From Rhynchopus sp. YZ270_cl-10 (lineage: Eukaryota > Euglenozoa > Diplonemea > Diplonemida > Diplonemidae), in the NCBI GenBank assembly GCA_964035575.1, contig OZ037886.1:496001-560000 (forward strand): a stretch of 64,000 nt of DNA, in the 5' to 3' direction. The translations under genes were made by a program, and so were the position numbers. Within the stretch, counting starts at the first letter, position 1; each line of letters opens with the position of its first letter. Below the pieces are notes generated by a model. It searched no databases and was not told the DNA's origin. It saw only the letters and a program-made list of their open reading frames with translations. Below, piece after piece: positions 43,967 to 54,900 of this stretch.

Positions 43967-46900
43967 CTAGCAGTAAGGGATTTCGGGTGGACGGAAGTGT
44001 TGTTGTTCGACCGCCTTCAGAAGGTTTGTTTCTGCGTTGGTGTGCACCTTTGTGTTGATCTCTTCTATATGCAGTGTGAGGTGCTCTGCAGCTGCCGCAA
44101 GGCGTTCCGTCGCGAGCAACACCAACAGCTCATTCCACCTCTGCCTCGGGTCAACCGAGGTGTCAAGAAATACAAACTCTTCTTCCCCAGGCTCAGGCTC
44201 AACAATCTGCGACACCAGCTGCAGCCTTGGCCCCATTTTCGCATAGGAAATCGGAATTGTATGCTTAAACCGCATTCGATCCTTACAGTTCTCCACTACC
44301 CTAAAGTTCGCAAGCAAAGTACACCCATGTGCACGGCAAAACCTCTCTAAGGCAAATGCCCATGGCACCACTGGTCCAATCATACAGTACCTCCGCATGC
44401 GCATTGCTCCAATATGCCCTGCACGCACCGACCCGGATACGACGCTCATGCTCAAGGTGACGGCCTGGTTGACAACCCAAGAGCGTGACAGCTCAGCGCC
44501 GGTTTGTGCAGCACACATTGCGTGCTGTGCAGCGCACGGTCGTATTCCGTTGAATGTCAGAAGAATACGGTCACCGCTGAAGGTGTCTGGGAGGCCTTTG
44601 TGGCGTTGGCAGGAGCTCATGACTTTGGTGATGTAGTCGCAGTGGGTGGTGACAATGGCTTGGTCAGACATGGTTTCGCAGAGACTGTGGAAGTCAACGA
44701 TGTTGACAACAACAAACGACATACGACGCTTGCGGGTCAACGCTGATGCAAGCAACACAGCAACATTCGACGTGCGACGTCGGTGTGCACGAGGCATGCG
44801 AGGACGGTTGTGCAAAGTCAACGCAGGCGGCAAAGGTGCGGAAGGTGGAGTAGCTGCAACCCCTGGAGGCGCCACAGGGTTAACAGGAGGAGGTGGCAGC
44901 TCCAGCTCGATCTCCGTCTCCGAACATGAAGACATATCATCCAAAGTTTCCTCCTGCTCCGGCCTATTTGTGTGATTCAAATACCCCACAACAGACATCG
45001 GCATGAAGCTCTTATACTCGCGCATATTGCGTATCAACACCCGCATCGCCCGCCGCATCATATTGATCTCCTTCAGCAGCGAAACAGGAAAGTCCTCCAC
45101 ATCAATCTTCTCCAGCTCCATCATCGCAATCTGGTTGATGTCGTGCGCGAAGGTGACGAACGGCTTTGTCATCATTTCGTTGAAGATCAGATACACTAAG
45201 GCTGCGACGAGCCAGATCACTAACGTCACGAGAACCGTTTCGACGGACTTCCTTGCGTGCTTTGACTCAGAGTTTTCTTTGTTGATTTGGACTAGACGGG
45301 TCATGTGGGCAGAGTTGTCCATTACTTCCTTTATTATGTCTTGTGTGGGAACCATGACGACGTGCGACGTGCCGGGTATGCCTTCGACCTCTTCCCGCAC
45401 CAGCAACGATGCGGTCCAGCTTTGCGACTCGACGTGGAATGGACCGTGCCCTGAGAGGAGAGAGTCCACGTCTGCAGCGGACATTGTTCTGTTGAAGACA
45501 CGTACCTCGTCGATTTCGCCCACAAACTTGTACCCCACAAAGTACGTCGTCTCCTCAGAATCAAACTCAAACTCCGCAAGCAACGACAGAATCCCCCGCC
45601 CCCGCTCCTCCCCGTTCAGCACCACATAGCACGTCTTCGCAGTGAAGTCCATACCCGCAGCGATGTGGTTCCACTCCCCCACCACAACATGCGCAAAGGC
45701 AGACTGCACGCTGCACCCAAACTCACGCGCAGAGATATGAAACGTTCCGTCTGGCAGCACCCTCACCTTTGCGTCGCCACCCACATTCTCTGTGAAAAGC
45801 TGCGGGGTCATGTCGTAGGGTACACTCGAGTTGTACTTATGAAGCTCTTCCGGACGGTACCACATGCACACCGTATAGGCACTGCCTATGTGGAACACCT
45901 CACGCACCACTGCGGAGAAGTCGCCCGAACCTGGTATCTCTTCACCCAGAATAACATCGGAAATGCCGTCTACTTCGCCTGTCGTGTTGTAGTACATCTG
46001 TGTACTTTCCCAGGTCGATGCAGACATGACACGCGTCTCCTGTACACGTGGCGTCCTCGTGGTGAGATACGTATAGATCAGAACGTGCCTACTCCCATCC
46101 AAACGCAGCGTCCCATTCACACCTCTACTCCCAAAGACTGCCTCCACAGTGTCCCCACTCTCATTCACAAGGCGGACATCCCAGGTTTCTCCTGACGAAT
46201 CTAGGATGTTAGCTTCAAATGAAAGTTGTATTATCTCTGACTTGACCGGCTTAAAATACTCCTTTTGGTCGAATTCTATGTTCAACGAACGGTCTCTTTG
46301 GAGCACGTTGGGGACTAATGTGCCGTAGGTTTTGAGGAGGTAGTGCGCGAGGCCGTTGACGTGGGGTTTATCTGAGTGGGTCACGGTGGGGAGGAGCGAG
46401 GTGGTGCGTTTCCCGGGGAAGTGGTCAAGCGCTTTGTAGGGCGCGCCGGAGGTGGCGAAGAGGACACCCTCGACGTCGAAGAAGAGGAGCGAAAGGTGTG
46501 CGAAGGCTGGGCTTGCGATGCGTCGTCTCAGCCCTTCCATGACCTCGCTGCTGAGCTGCTGTGCAGGGCGTGACAGTACAATGAGACCGCTGCTGTCACC
46601 ATGACTCAATGTCGACTCCTCAGGCAACTTCCGAATCGGCGATAATATCGACAACATCGGACCGAACCCCCTCTGCAACGGCGCATCCTCATGGCTATGC
46701 ACCCGGTAGTACAGATGCCCCAGATTCGTGCGGTATCCGTTGTCCACTGCGAAGAAATAGGCAAGAATGTTGCAGTACCCCTCCGGAAGCTCAGCCGTGT
46801 TCACCTTCGAAAACGGATCCCACAATGACCGCGGAATAACCCGGTTGTTTTTGCTGCTGTAGAAATCATAGAGGTATCCGCGGTTTGTCTTGTTTATGTC

Positions 46901-49069
46901 GGTTTGGTTCCATTCATTCATGTTGAGCCACTGATCGAAGTAGAAGCCGTTCACTTTGTAGACCTGAAAGCGCCACTGCATTTCGGGCCACGCTTCTACC
47001 ATGGAGTTGCGAAGAATCAGCTGGGTGCTGCGAATCTGCTCCACAAAGGTGCTGTAGGTGGTGTTAGGTTCTAATGTTTGGAAGACACCGTGGTGCATGG
47101 TTGCGGAGTACAACGCCTTCATCTTCCAGTTGTGGAAGGTCAAAATCGCGTTCTCCGTAAGCTGCTCCATGAGGTTCTGTGTGAGCAGCAGCACATTCTG
47201 TTCGTTCATAAGATTTGTGAATGAGACCGCCTCCTCCGCATCACCAGAGGCATCGTCAATACCGTTGCGGCCTGCTGCATAGCAGAGACCAAACGAAAGC
47301 GCAGCAACACCCACAAGGAGTGTTAAAGACAGCGCCGTGCTTCCCATCACCAAAGGTACCCCAGGGATTTCTACGTTTGAATCCGTATCTGGGCTTGCAA
47401 AGTCTTCTCCAGGGCGTGCCCGTACATCCAAATAGAATTTTGTGATAATCGCAGTCAACATCAACGGAATGAGCACCAACGAAGCGACGCTCCCATCCTC
47501 ATACAAAATGCCTTCATCTGTCATCTCCGCCTGCGGCAAATCAAACGGAGGCGGGCGGGTCACCACAACCTTCGCTTCCCCAGGAGAGCCTAGGGTCAGA
47601 TTTAGTGTCGCCTTAAAGGTAAATTCGTCTACCCGAAACTTTTCTTGCGAGAGGTGCCGGATCATGGAGTCAGACCCCTGAACGCCAACTGTTGTTCCGG
47701 TGGAGAAGTTGAGCGCCTCGCGGGCAACCCCTTGAAGGCGAACTTCATCTAAGAGAATGCTACCGCGCGCATAGGACTGCAAATTCTCGAGTGGGGTAAT
47801 GCGTTGGCAATGGGAACGCATTCCGCTGGGGGCAACGAAAACGATTATGGTGGAGGCTGCATCCCAGCCGTGCCGGCTCTCCATTATGGCAACCTCATCG
47901 AGAGAACAGAACCACTCCCGTCTTGCCTCTGCAGGATCGTAATAGAAAACGACGTCGACCACCTTGAACGTCTCCTCCGGAGCGAAGAGGGACAGCAATG
48001 TGTTGCGTTTGCGTGACGGTGTCAGATCCGGTGCATACAGGCACGCCAGATTCTTCCCTTGCGCTTCTCCAGTCGGAAGATCTGCACTGGCCCCATCTGA
48101 ACAAGGTTCATGCAACGCAGGTTGTGCCAGAACATCACCATCCCTCACCTCCGAATCAGGAATCTCTGCAGAAAGTTGACAATAAGAACAAAGACGATTA
48201 CGTTCGTCTTCTTGACTCGAACACAGATCATACGCAAGCATAAACCACCACGGGCAAGGATCGTCAAAGAAGTCTTCATCCTCTTCTGGTGCAATAAACT
48301 CCCCGGTTTTGCAGTGGGAGTTGTCGTTGATGACCCCGAGAACCCCGGTTGATTTGGATGCTGCTTCAGCGGCGAGGTGATCAAATATTTGATTGTCATC
48401 AAAGGTGAAGTACACTGCCATGCCAAGGTTGTGCACACTACTTGCATTTTCGCTGGTTCGGGTCAAAGTTGGGGGACGATTTTCATACAGGTTGTGGAAA
48501 AATGCAAAGAAGACCACTCCAACACGGCTTCCCTTTGAGGCCGCAACCAGAAAGCGGTCCATATCAGCACAGCCAGAGTTGCCGTACGTCACTACCGCAA
48601 TTTTGTTTTCCATGTCAGGCCAGTCGTCGGGGCTGCACCCATCTCCGGTGTGAGAATGTGTCGTCATTTCGAGTTCCTTTCCGATTCCAGGGTGTTCTAG
48701 TCCATGACGGATGGAGACTTCGTTGGTGAGGGAATATTGGGAGAGGCAAAATTCGGCGTTTTTTAGGTAGCGGTTGCGGGAGTTGCGTGAGGTGTTGGGG
48801 ACGTCGGTGAGGTGGAGGGTTGTTTGGCAGCCTCCACAGAGCTCGCTCTTGGCAACCCAGTTGTCGCGTTTGCAGTACGCCTGGAGAAGGTCTGGTGAAT
48901 GCAAGATTTTTCCATAATCCCCGGCAAGACGCAACTGATACGCTTCTCCGAAGAAATGGTCTACACCATGGAAACACTGATTCGCATCAAAATGACACAG
49001 TTTTTCCTCCTCGCGACTCAACTCAGCAAACACTGCATTCAATAATACTACCAGAATCGCATGCCTCAT
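43967..49069 (-). CDS. Multipass receptor with degenerate class III cyclase domain, 1,700 aa
   Basis: No intron. A signal peptide (MRHAILVVLLNAVFA) is followed by a Cys-rich ectodomain. A PA-like segment (KIAVVTYGNSGCADMDRFLV, about 155-240) lies in it. Two membrane helices (about 527-547, 572-598) flank a short loop. A second ectodomain (about 610-1260) has a helical Cache-like start and a LamG-like fold (SAYTVCMWYRPEE ... EIDEVRVFNRT, about 1055-1205). The third helix (about 1276-1297) is followed by a HAMP-like linker ending EYKSFMPMSVVGYL, of the type kinetoplastid cyclase-like receptors carry. A Pro-rich spacer leads to the cyclase fold (about 1446-1625). There the first metal aspartate is Asn (FVVVNIVDF), the second is kept (SGD, 1500), and the G-D-x-V-N...R motif reads IGPVVPWAFALE, lacking Asp, Asn and Arg. 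Cyclase activity is therefore unlikely; a sensor or heterodimer role is more likely. A pyrimidine tract and TTTTTTAG end 4 nt before the ATG. Confidence 0.8.
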   Translation of the reverse strand: MRHAILVVLLNAVFAELSREEEKLCHFDANQCFHGVDHFFGEAYQLRLAGDYGKILHSPDLLQAYCKRDNWVAKSELCGGCQTTLHLTDVPNTSRNSRNRYLKNAEFCLSQYSLTNEVSIRHGLEHPGIGKELEMTTHSHTGDGCSPDDWPDMENKIAVVTYGNSGCADMDRFLVAASKGSRVGVVFFAFFHNLYENRPPTLTRTSENASSVHNLGMAVYFTFDDNQIFDHLAAEAASKSTGVLGVINDNSHCKTGEFIAPEEDEDFFDDPCPWWFMLAYDLCSSQEDERNRLCSYCQLSAEIPDSEVRDGDVLAQPALHEPCSDGASADLPTGEAQGKNLACLYAPDLTPSRKRNTLLSLFAPEETFKVVDVVFYYDPAEARREWFCSLDEVAIMESRHGWDAASTIIVFVAPSGMRSHCQRITPLENLQSYARGSILLDEVRLQGVAREALNFSTGTTVGVQGSDSMIRHLSQEKFRVDEFTFKATLNLTLGSPGEAKVVVTRPPPFDLPQAEMTDEGILYEDGSVASLVLIPLMLTAIITKFYLDVRARPGEDFASPDTDSNVEIPGVPLVMGSTALSLTLLVGVAALSFGLCYAAGRNGIDDASGDAEEAVSFTNLMNEQNVLLLTQNLMEQLTENAILTFHNWKMKALYSATMHHGVFQTLEPNTTYSTFVEQIRSTQLILRNSMVEAWPEMQWRFQVYKVNGFYFDQWLNMNEWNQTDINKTNRGYLYDFYSSKNNRVIPRSLWDPFSKVNTAELPEGYCNILAYFFAVDNGYRTNLGHLYYRVHSHEDAPLQRGFGPMLSILSPIRKLPEESTLSHGDSSGLIVLSRPAQQLSSEVMEGLRRRIASPAFAHLSLLFFDVEGVLFATSGAPYKALDHFPGKRTTSLLPTVTHSDKPHVNGLAHYLLKTYGTLVPNVLQRDRSLNIEFDQKEYFKPVKSEIIQLSFEANILDSSGETWDVRLVNESGDTVEAVFGSRGVNGTLRLDGSRHVLIYTYLTTRTPRVQETRVMSASTWESTQMYYNTTGEVDGISDVILGEEIPGSGDFSAVVREVFHIGSAYTVCMWYRPEELHKYNSSVPYDMTPQLFTENVGGDAKVRVLPDGTFHISAREFGCSVQSAFAHVVVGEWNHIAAGMDFTAKTCYVVLNGEERGRGILSLLAEFEFDSEETTYFVGYKFVGEIDEVRVFNRTMSAADVDSLLSGHGPFHVESQSWTASLLVREEVEGIPGTSHVVMVPTQDIIKEVMDNSAHMTRLVQINKENSESKHARKSVETVLVTLVIWLVAALVYLIFNEMMTKPFVTFAHDINQIAMMELEKIDVEDFPVSLLKEINMMRRAMRVLIRNMREYKSFMPMSVVGYLNHTNRPEQEETLDDMSSCSETEIELELPPPPVNPVAPPGVAATPPSAPLPPALTLHNRPRMPRAHRRRTSNVAVLLASALTRKRRMSFVVVNIVDFHSLCETMSDQAIVTTHCDYITKVMSSCQRHKGLPDTFSGDRILLTFNGIRPCAAQHAMCAAQTGAELSRSWVVNQAVTLSMSVVSGSVRAGHIGAMRMRRYCMIGPVVPWAFALERFCRAHGCTLLANFRVVENCKDRMRFKHTIPISYAKMGPRLQLVSQIVEPEPGEEEFVFLDTSVDPRQRWNELLVLLATERLAAAAEHLTLHIEEINTKVHTNAETNLLKAVEQQHFRPPEIPYC

Positions 49070-49120
49070 TACAGCTAAAAAATCCTTCAGAAACAGAAGA
49101 GAAAAAAAAAGGAATTTTTT
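49070..49120 (-). promoter_or_regulatory. Probable trans-splice acceptor of the cyclase-like receptor
   Basis: On the minus strand TTCCTTTTTTTTTCTCTTCT runs into GTTTCTGAAG and then GATTTTTTAG, with CTGTA before the ATG. Either AG would serve. The tract is the most pyrimidine-rich stretch within 300 bp. Confidence 0.5.
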
Positions 49121-49734
49121 TTATAGTTTACCGACTTCTTGAAAATGTAAAATAAGGGGCACAAGCCCCACTATGGGGGAAAGGAATGGGTCTATTATTC
49201 CACCCGGTTAACCTCTATTATTTGCTTTTTTTTCTTCTCCCTGTTTGAAGGTGATTGAGGAGAGAAAGGGAGGGAGGGAGAGGAAGGGTTTTAGATAGGA
49301 GAAAAAGATGAGTCATTTTTTTAAAGGTAAAGTATAGGTTTTGGAGGAGGGAAGGGAGAGAGAGAGAGAGAGAGGGGGCAGGGAGATGGGAGATGGAAGA
49401 TGGGGAGGAAAATAACAATTTGTCCACTATAGGTATCCTTCCTTGTACACAACGATGCCATTTTATGTCTTGTTTTTGTTTTTGTTTTTTTTTTTTTTGT
49501 GGATAATTTGTTGGAGTGTAACAACCACAACAGTCTGTTTTAATAGCATACCGTTTATGGGGTTTTCAGGTTGGCAAAAAAAAAACCCCCTTTAAAAAAC
49601 GCTGTTTTTTTAAAACAAAACTGCTTCCCAATTTTTTTTAGTAAGAAAATATCATCGAAAAACACCCATAAAAAAATCCATGTATTTCCTCATCTACAAT
49701 AAAGAGGTGAGAAAAGATGGAATAGAGGGTGACT

Positions 49735-49822
49735 CCACGGTGGCCCTTACGAACCCTCAGGGTACGTTCGTAGCGGGGTACCCCGCGGGGTACCCCAAAT
49801 AGGGTTCGTAAGGCCACCGTGG
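49735..49822. mobile_element. 88-bp GC-rich fold-back element (MITE-like)
   Basis: Arms CCACGGTGGCCCTTACGAAC and GTTCGTAAGGCCACCGTGG pair over 22 bp with one bulge. The middle repeats GGGGTACCCCGC, itself palindromic. It is GC-rich inside A/T-rich DNA, so it looks foreign to its surroundings. No clear target duplication is visible, so mobility is inferred. Confidence 0.5.
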
Positions 49823-50273
49823 TCTCTCTACACAACACACAAATAGTAAGGTCTTTTTTTTTTGGTGCATGCACACCTCAACAGATGCAAACGTAAGATG
49901 GTAAAAAGAGGTGTTGAAAGCATATCACCGTACAGTGTCAGGTGCAGGCCACTGAGAAAAAACAGAGTAGCTGTTTGCAAAGTGCAAATGCCTCACCGAC
50001 CCACATCAGATGGATTAAAAAGAATATTTTTTGCCGATATTCTCTTATTCCTGAGTGGAAAAAGAAAAGAATATGGGTGGGGTGCTTTCGGAAATCGGTC
50101 ACTGTCAATATCGACCCCCTCCCGAAGCACCAATGGAGACAAATACAAAGAGACAAAAGAAATATCAGATGATCAGTCGCTCGTGTACATCTTTACACAA
50201 TGAAAAAAGGGGGTGATGGGAGGGGAAGGAAGTTGCAAGTGTGCCTCACCGGAAAGAATGTGAAGTTATTAAT

Positions 50274-50329
50274 GCCGGCACCTCCGACTGACCCACGTAC
50301 GATGCCAGCCATCCGGATGAAAGCACAAA
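50274..50329 (+). repeat. Hairpin module, G type
   Basis: GCCGGCACCTCCGACTGACC, CACGTACGATGCCAGCCATC, CGGATGAAAGCAC. The arms GCCGGCA / TGCCAGC and ATCCGGAT give it internal stems. It matches the copies at 16075, 39430 and 5413. Confidence 0.6.
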
Positions 50330-50654
50330 GAATAGAAAAGAGTGGTGAGATGAACCGAAGATCTCTCATGTTTTAGTCATAAAAAACAAAACAAAAAAAA
50401 GGACACCCCTTACATCTAAGAAAAACAAAGAGTAGGACTGACCCAGCTTTGTTTGCTTTAACTTCAACCCTAAAAATGGTTGAACAATGGAGGGGGTGTG
50501 CACACCTTGCAAAAAAAGTAAAAATAAACACTCACAAACTAGAAAAAGCTCTAAAACGGAAAAATAAACAAAAAGAAAGATGTTACGGATGTAACAAAAA
50601 GGCGATATTCTAAAAAAAGAGAGAAAAAAAAAATCTAATGTGTGTGGGGTTTGT

Positions 50655-51570
50655 CATACTTGGACCGCCCGAAATATATTTCGGGCATTTCGGGCGATTT
50701 CGGGCGAATTAGGGGCGGATTTCGGGCGATTTTGTGCGCCCGAAGTCGCCCGAAATCGCCCGAAATGCAGATTTCGGGCGAATTCGGGCGCTTTTTCCGT
50801 AGTGAAAACCGACTAGGTAGGGTTCTACTCATTTTCGCAAAAAACTTTTTATATTTGGAAAGATTTGATGCCAAATCTGTCAAAATAAGCAAGAATCGAA
50901 AACTTTTGTACACCTGAGTGCACTTTGGAGGCCCGTGAGAATCACCACCAAGTCACGGGTTTTCTGACTATCATTTGCTTATTCCTACCCAAAACACACT
51001 ATGAACCGGGTTTTCACTATTTTTTCGTATTTCAGGGTGAATTTTTGTGAATTTTCGGGTCACAGGGTGGTTCTGACCCATTCTCGGGGTGTTTCGGGCC
51101 TGTAGTTGCTCAGGAGATGCCCAAAAACGTGAAAAATCGCCTTTTTACGTTTTTAGTAGTATTTTAGTGTAAATTGTTAGGGAAATCGGTTTTATACGTG
51201 GCTGCTAACAGAGCTGCACTCATATAAGTTGGGTTCTACTAGGAATTTCTGCTCAATTTTTTTTTCTTTGAACAAATTTTGTGCCAATCTTTCAAATAAA
51301 GCGTTAGATTTTTACACTGATAGCATGCTTCCCAGCACACATAAGATACTGGTTGTGCGCCCGAATTCGCCCGAATCTGCCCGAAATCGCCCGAATTCGC
51401 CCGAAATGTGCCCGAATTCGCCCGAAATGCGCCCGAATTCGCCCGAATTACGTATAAATTCCCTTTAAAACGCCCGAAATATATTTCGGGCACATTTCGG
51501 GCGCTCGGGATCCGCGCCCGAAAAATCCGCCCGAATTCGCCCGAAATATATTTCGGGCGGTCCAAGTATG
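50655..51570. mobile_element. 916-bp inverted-repeat element made of TTCGGGCGAA units
   Basis: Both ends read CATACTTGGACCGCCCGAAA inward, an exact inverted match that continues through the palindrome GCCCGAAATATATTTCGGGC. Inside, the arms consist of some 8-15 copies each of TTCGGGCGAA/T in varying spacing (50675-50800 and 51355-51560). GTTTGT directly flanks both ends (50649-50654 and 51571-51576), a probable 6-bp duplication. The roughly 550-bp centre has no transposase-like frame. Superfamily not assigned; repeated subterminal motifs are typical of transposase-binding sites. Confidence 0.7.
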
Positions 51571-51612
51571 GTTTGTGGGGAAATCATACAAAAAAAGAAA
51601 GAAAAATAATGG

Positions 51613-51652
51613 TTTTGTAGGAATGAATCTAAGCCTCACAGTGCTTAGTCTT
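51613..51652 (+). repeat. Hairpin module, B type
   Basis: GTTTTGTAGGAATGAATCTA, then AGCCTCACAGTGCTTAGTC. The stem CTAAGC / GCTTAG is perfect. The next base pairs are followed directly by the fold-back element at 51659. Confidence 0.55.
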
Positions 51653-51658
51653 CTAAAA

Positions 51659-51741
51659 CCACCTGATTTTTACCCCGCGTACAGGCACGTATACGGTCCT
51701 ATACGCGCCTGTACGCCTCTACGCGGGGTAAAAATCAGGTG
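51659..51741. mobile_element. 83-bp fold-back MITE
   Basis: Arms ACCTGATTTTTACCCCGCGT and ACGCGGGGTAAAAATCAGGT are perfect complements over about 21 bp. The inner part, ACAGGCACGTATACGG ... CGCGCCTGTACG, also pairs. CTAAAA occurs on both sides (51653-51658 and 51742-51747), a possible 6-bp target duplication. It is inserted at the end of a B-type hairpin module, so it is younger than that module. Confidence 0.6.
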
Positions 51742-51968
51742 CTAAAATGGTGTGGTACAACAAAGAAAACTTTTTTTCGAAAAGAAACCCCCTTTAGAAG
51801 TTTTTTGCAATCGCACGTGTTTACCACACAGGGAGGAAGAGGGAGGTCGGTTTGTTGCACATCTCAACGGATGCACCCTATACTGTTTGGAAGGGGATCA
51901 GAAAACGAGTATTCTTCTTTTAGGAAAAGTTTGAATCTAAGCCTCTGTGCTCACCCTTTTTTTTAAAT

Positions 51969-54900
51969 CTATTTGATACCCAGCTTGAGGTTCTCAATTG
52001 CGTTGTCAAGATCGGCGATGCTGTTGGAGTTGATTTTTTTTGGAATTTTTTTCCTCCATTTTTACATACCTAGCCTTGGCCTCACGGAGACCCTTATCGA
52101 CCTTTTGGAGGATAACGGATTCTGCCTCTTTCGCTTCCTTGAATGATTTGAGCTGGTCGAGGTCTTTTCTCATGGAGGAGATGTTGGCTTTGATCTTGGT
52201 AAGGTCCTCCATTACTACATCGTCCATGTCGCCGCCGCCGCCGGAGGAGACGTTCTGTTTGAGTGCAACGAGGCCGACACCGATGGCTTTTACTTCATCG
52301 ATGAGGTCGTCGCTGGTTTGTTCGAGCTCGAGAACTCTGCGTTCGAGGCCTTCGTCTGCTGTGCCCGTAGGCATGATAGGAGGTGGCACCCCAGCAGCGT
52401 CGCGCAGGCTGTGGATCTGGTCCTTCATGTTGCCTAGCTGGTCTTTGAGTGGAGGGATGTCTGCGCATTTCCGTTCTGCTTCGGATATGCGTTGGTCCAG
52501 TTCCTGTACCTTAGCTGCGTCTGCGCCTGCCAAGCCAGCAGGGGCAGGAGGAGGAGGAGCAGGGCGGTTGTCGCCAGCCTGGCGCAGCTGTTCCCGCAAC
52601 ATCGCTACCTGGTCCTTCAGCATCCCAACCTCCATATTGCGCTCCCGGTTTGCCTCAACTTGCATGCGAGTCTCCCTGCTGTTCTCGGCAACCTGCTGGT
52701 CGAGCTGTTCCATACGTTGGCCAACACCTTGAAGCTGTGGAAGAAAAAGTTGAGCAAAACATTTATTGTGATCGGCATTGAAGGCTGTCATTTAAAAGAA
52801 AAATATATTGGGAGGCCATACGTTTTGCGTCATCTCCATGCTCTTGGTTGCAGCATCCATGGCAGGGCGGATGCGGTGTTCCTCCATTGCCGCCAGCGCA
52901 CGGTCGACACGGTCGTGCGAGGGTTGGTTCGCAACCGCAACCTGGATCTTCTCCAGCGCAATGGCAAGCTCTTCGTCAGCCATTTTACGCTGCGACTCAA
53001 TTCCTTTAATGCGAGAATCAAACGAATCTGTTTTCATTAAACATTTTTTGACACAATGTGAAATTGAGGGATCTTCTGGGGTGCAACATACCAAGCTCAT
53101 GACCAAGTTTTGTCCGTAAATCATCAAGCTTTTCATTTTGTGCCTGCATGATATGCACTGTCCCGTCATGCACGTAAGTCTCAAACCCGGTACGCAGTGC
53201 GTCCTGTGAAGAATGGATGATTTTTTTCATTCAGGAGAACAGAATGCATTTGAGAGGAGAAAGCGCAATCTCATACCATTGTCTTTTCCATCATCTGCAC
53301 CTTCTGGTCCACCAAGGACCCAGCGACCTTGCAGTCTCCTACTATAGACTCCATCATGACAGTTCGTTCTTCCATTCCTGTTTTTTTTGATTTTGGGTTT
53401 TGGATAATTTGCTTTTTTTCAATACCTCTGAGATCCTGCTTCATGCTCTGCAAGACGTCTTCGAGCCCTTCGATGTGCTGCTGGAGTGCGGCACGCAGCT
53501 GTGACTTCAACAATGTCTCGGACTCACTGCAGCGTCTCTCCAAATCAACGGAGTTCTTCTCTGCGACGTCAGCGATCTGCCGCATGATGCCCACCTTCTC
53601 ATCAAGCGACGCCGTCACACGCCTCTCTACCTCAAACATCTTCTGTGCCTGGTCCTCCAGACGGTCCTGCAACACCCTCGTCGACTGGTCCACTCGGTCC
53701 TCAATACGATGCATCCGATCAGCATCCTCCGCAAGCCTTGTATCAAGGTGTTTGATGCGCTGGTCAGCAACGGTCACCCGCGCAGTTGCCTCGGACACAT
53801 CCTTCAGCACTTTACCTTCTAATTCCACGACAGTCTGTCCGACACGTTGAATAGCAGAGTCTACACGGGTGCGAATGTCGTTGTTGCTGCTCTGAAGCTC
53901 GGCAACATGCATGTCCATCCCTGCTTCAACAGATTGCAGACGTGAGGTATGTGAGTTTATAGTATTCTGCATCATCGAGATGCTCTGTTCCAACCCGTGG
54001 ATCGCAGAGAGGTTTGAGTTGAGTTGCTTTCCGTGGCTGTCCATGACGTTGCCATTGCTCTCGCGGATGGCGTTGTCTTGAGGGGTGCCGCGGTTTGCGC
54101 TGACGTCCAAGGTTGCTTGAAGAAGCGCGATTTTGCCTTGCATTGCGTGAAGCTGATCTGCTGTTGCGGTGTTTAGGGCACCTATTTGGTCACGTTGGGT
54201 GGTGACGTGCTGGGTGGTCCATGCTTCGATTTGCTCGCGGGTGGTTTGGATCATTGTGCTCACAATGCTTTGGATTGCGTTGCGAAGCGCTGCAGGAAGA
54301 TACGGAGTTGCCCCATTCTGACTCGGCAGCCTCCCCTGCAGCTGCGTATCAATGTCCTCCAGCATCATGTCATTGTACACCCTCCGCACCTCTCCGGTAT
54401 CCTGCAGGCCGCGTACAGAGGCAATCACCTTGTCCACTACACCCTGCAAAATGTCGACCTTCCTCTCCAAATCCCCATCCCCCATTCTCGTTGGGCTCAA
54501 CGCACTCATATGCTCCAACCTCCCTGCAGGTGGAGTGCCCATAGGACGTCCACCTACCGACTCAATTCGGTCCATTCTCTGCTTCAACACTCTCATATCA
54601 CCAACGGAAGGGTCACCTCCCAAGGCAGACTCATGCATAGTGTGGATATGGCTACGCTGTGTTGGGTGAATGCCTTTCATCTCATTCACCGCATCCTGCA
54701 CTCTGTTGACAACCTGTGCGATTTGGTTCATCTCTAGCTCAACAGACGACACCTTCCGAGAGAGGTCAGACAGCTGACGACCTTGCGGCATTTCGACAGG
54801 AGTCTTGCGTGGGCTGTGTCCATGGCGGGAGGTGAGAACAGATTCGTCAACCCGCATGACTTCTGCAAGGGGTTGCGGGGCGTGGGGGTCGCTGTTGACT

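Larger units (their letters stand above)
49121..50654. other. Spacer with simple repeats and modules, no gene seen
   Basis: Includes a GA-rich microsatellite (GAGAGA run at about 49359-49374), a GC-rich fold-back element (49735-49822), A-type module fragments (49910-50010, 50225-50250), a G-type copy (50274-50329) and a B-like copy (50345-50378). No credible coding frame. Confidence 0.55.
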
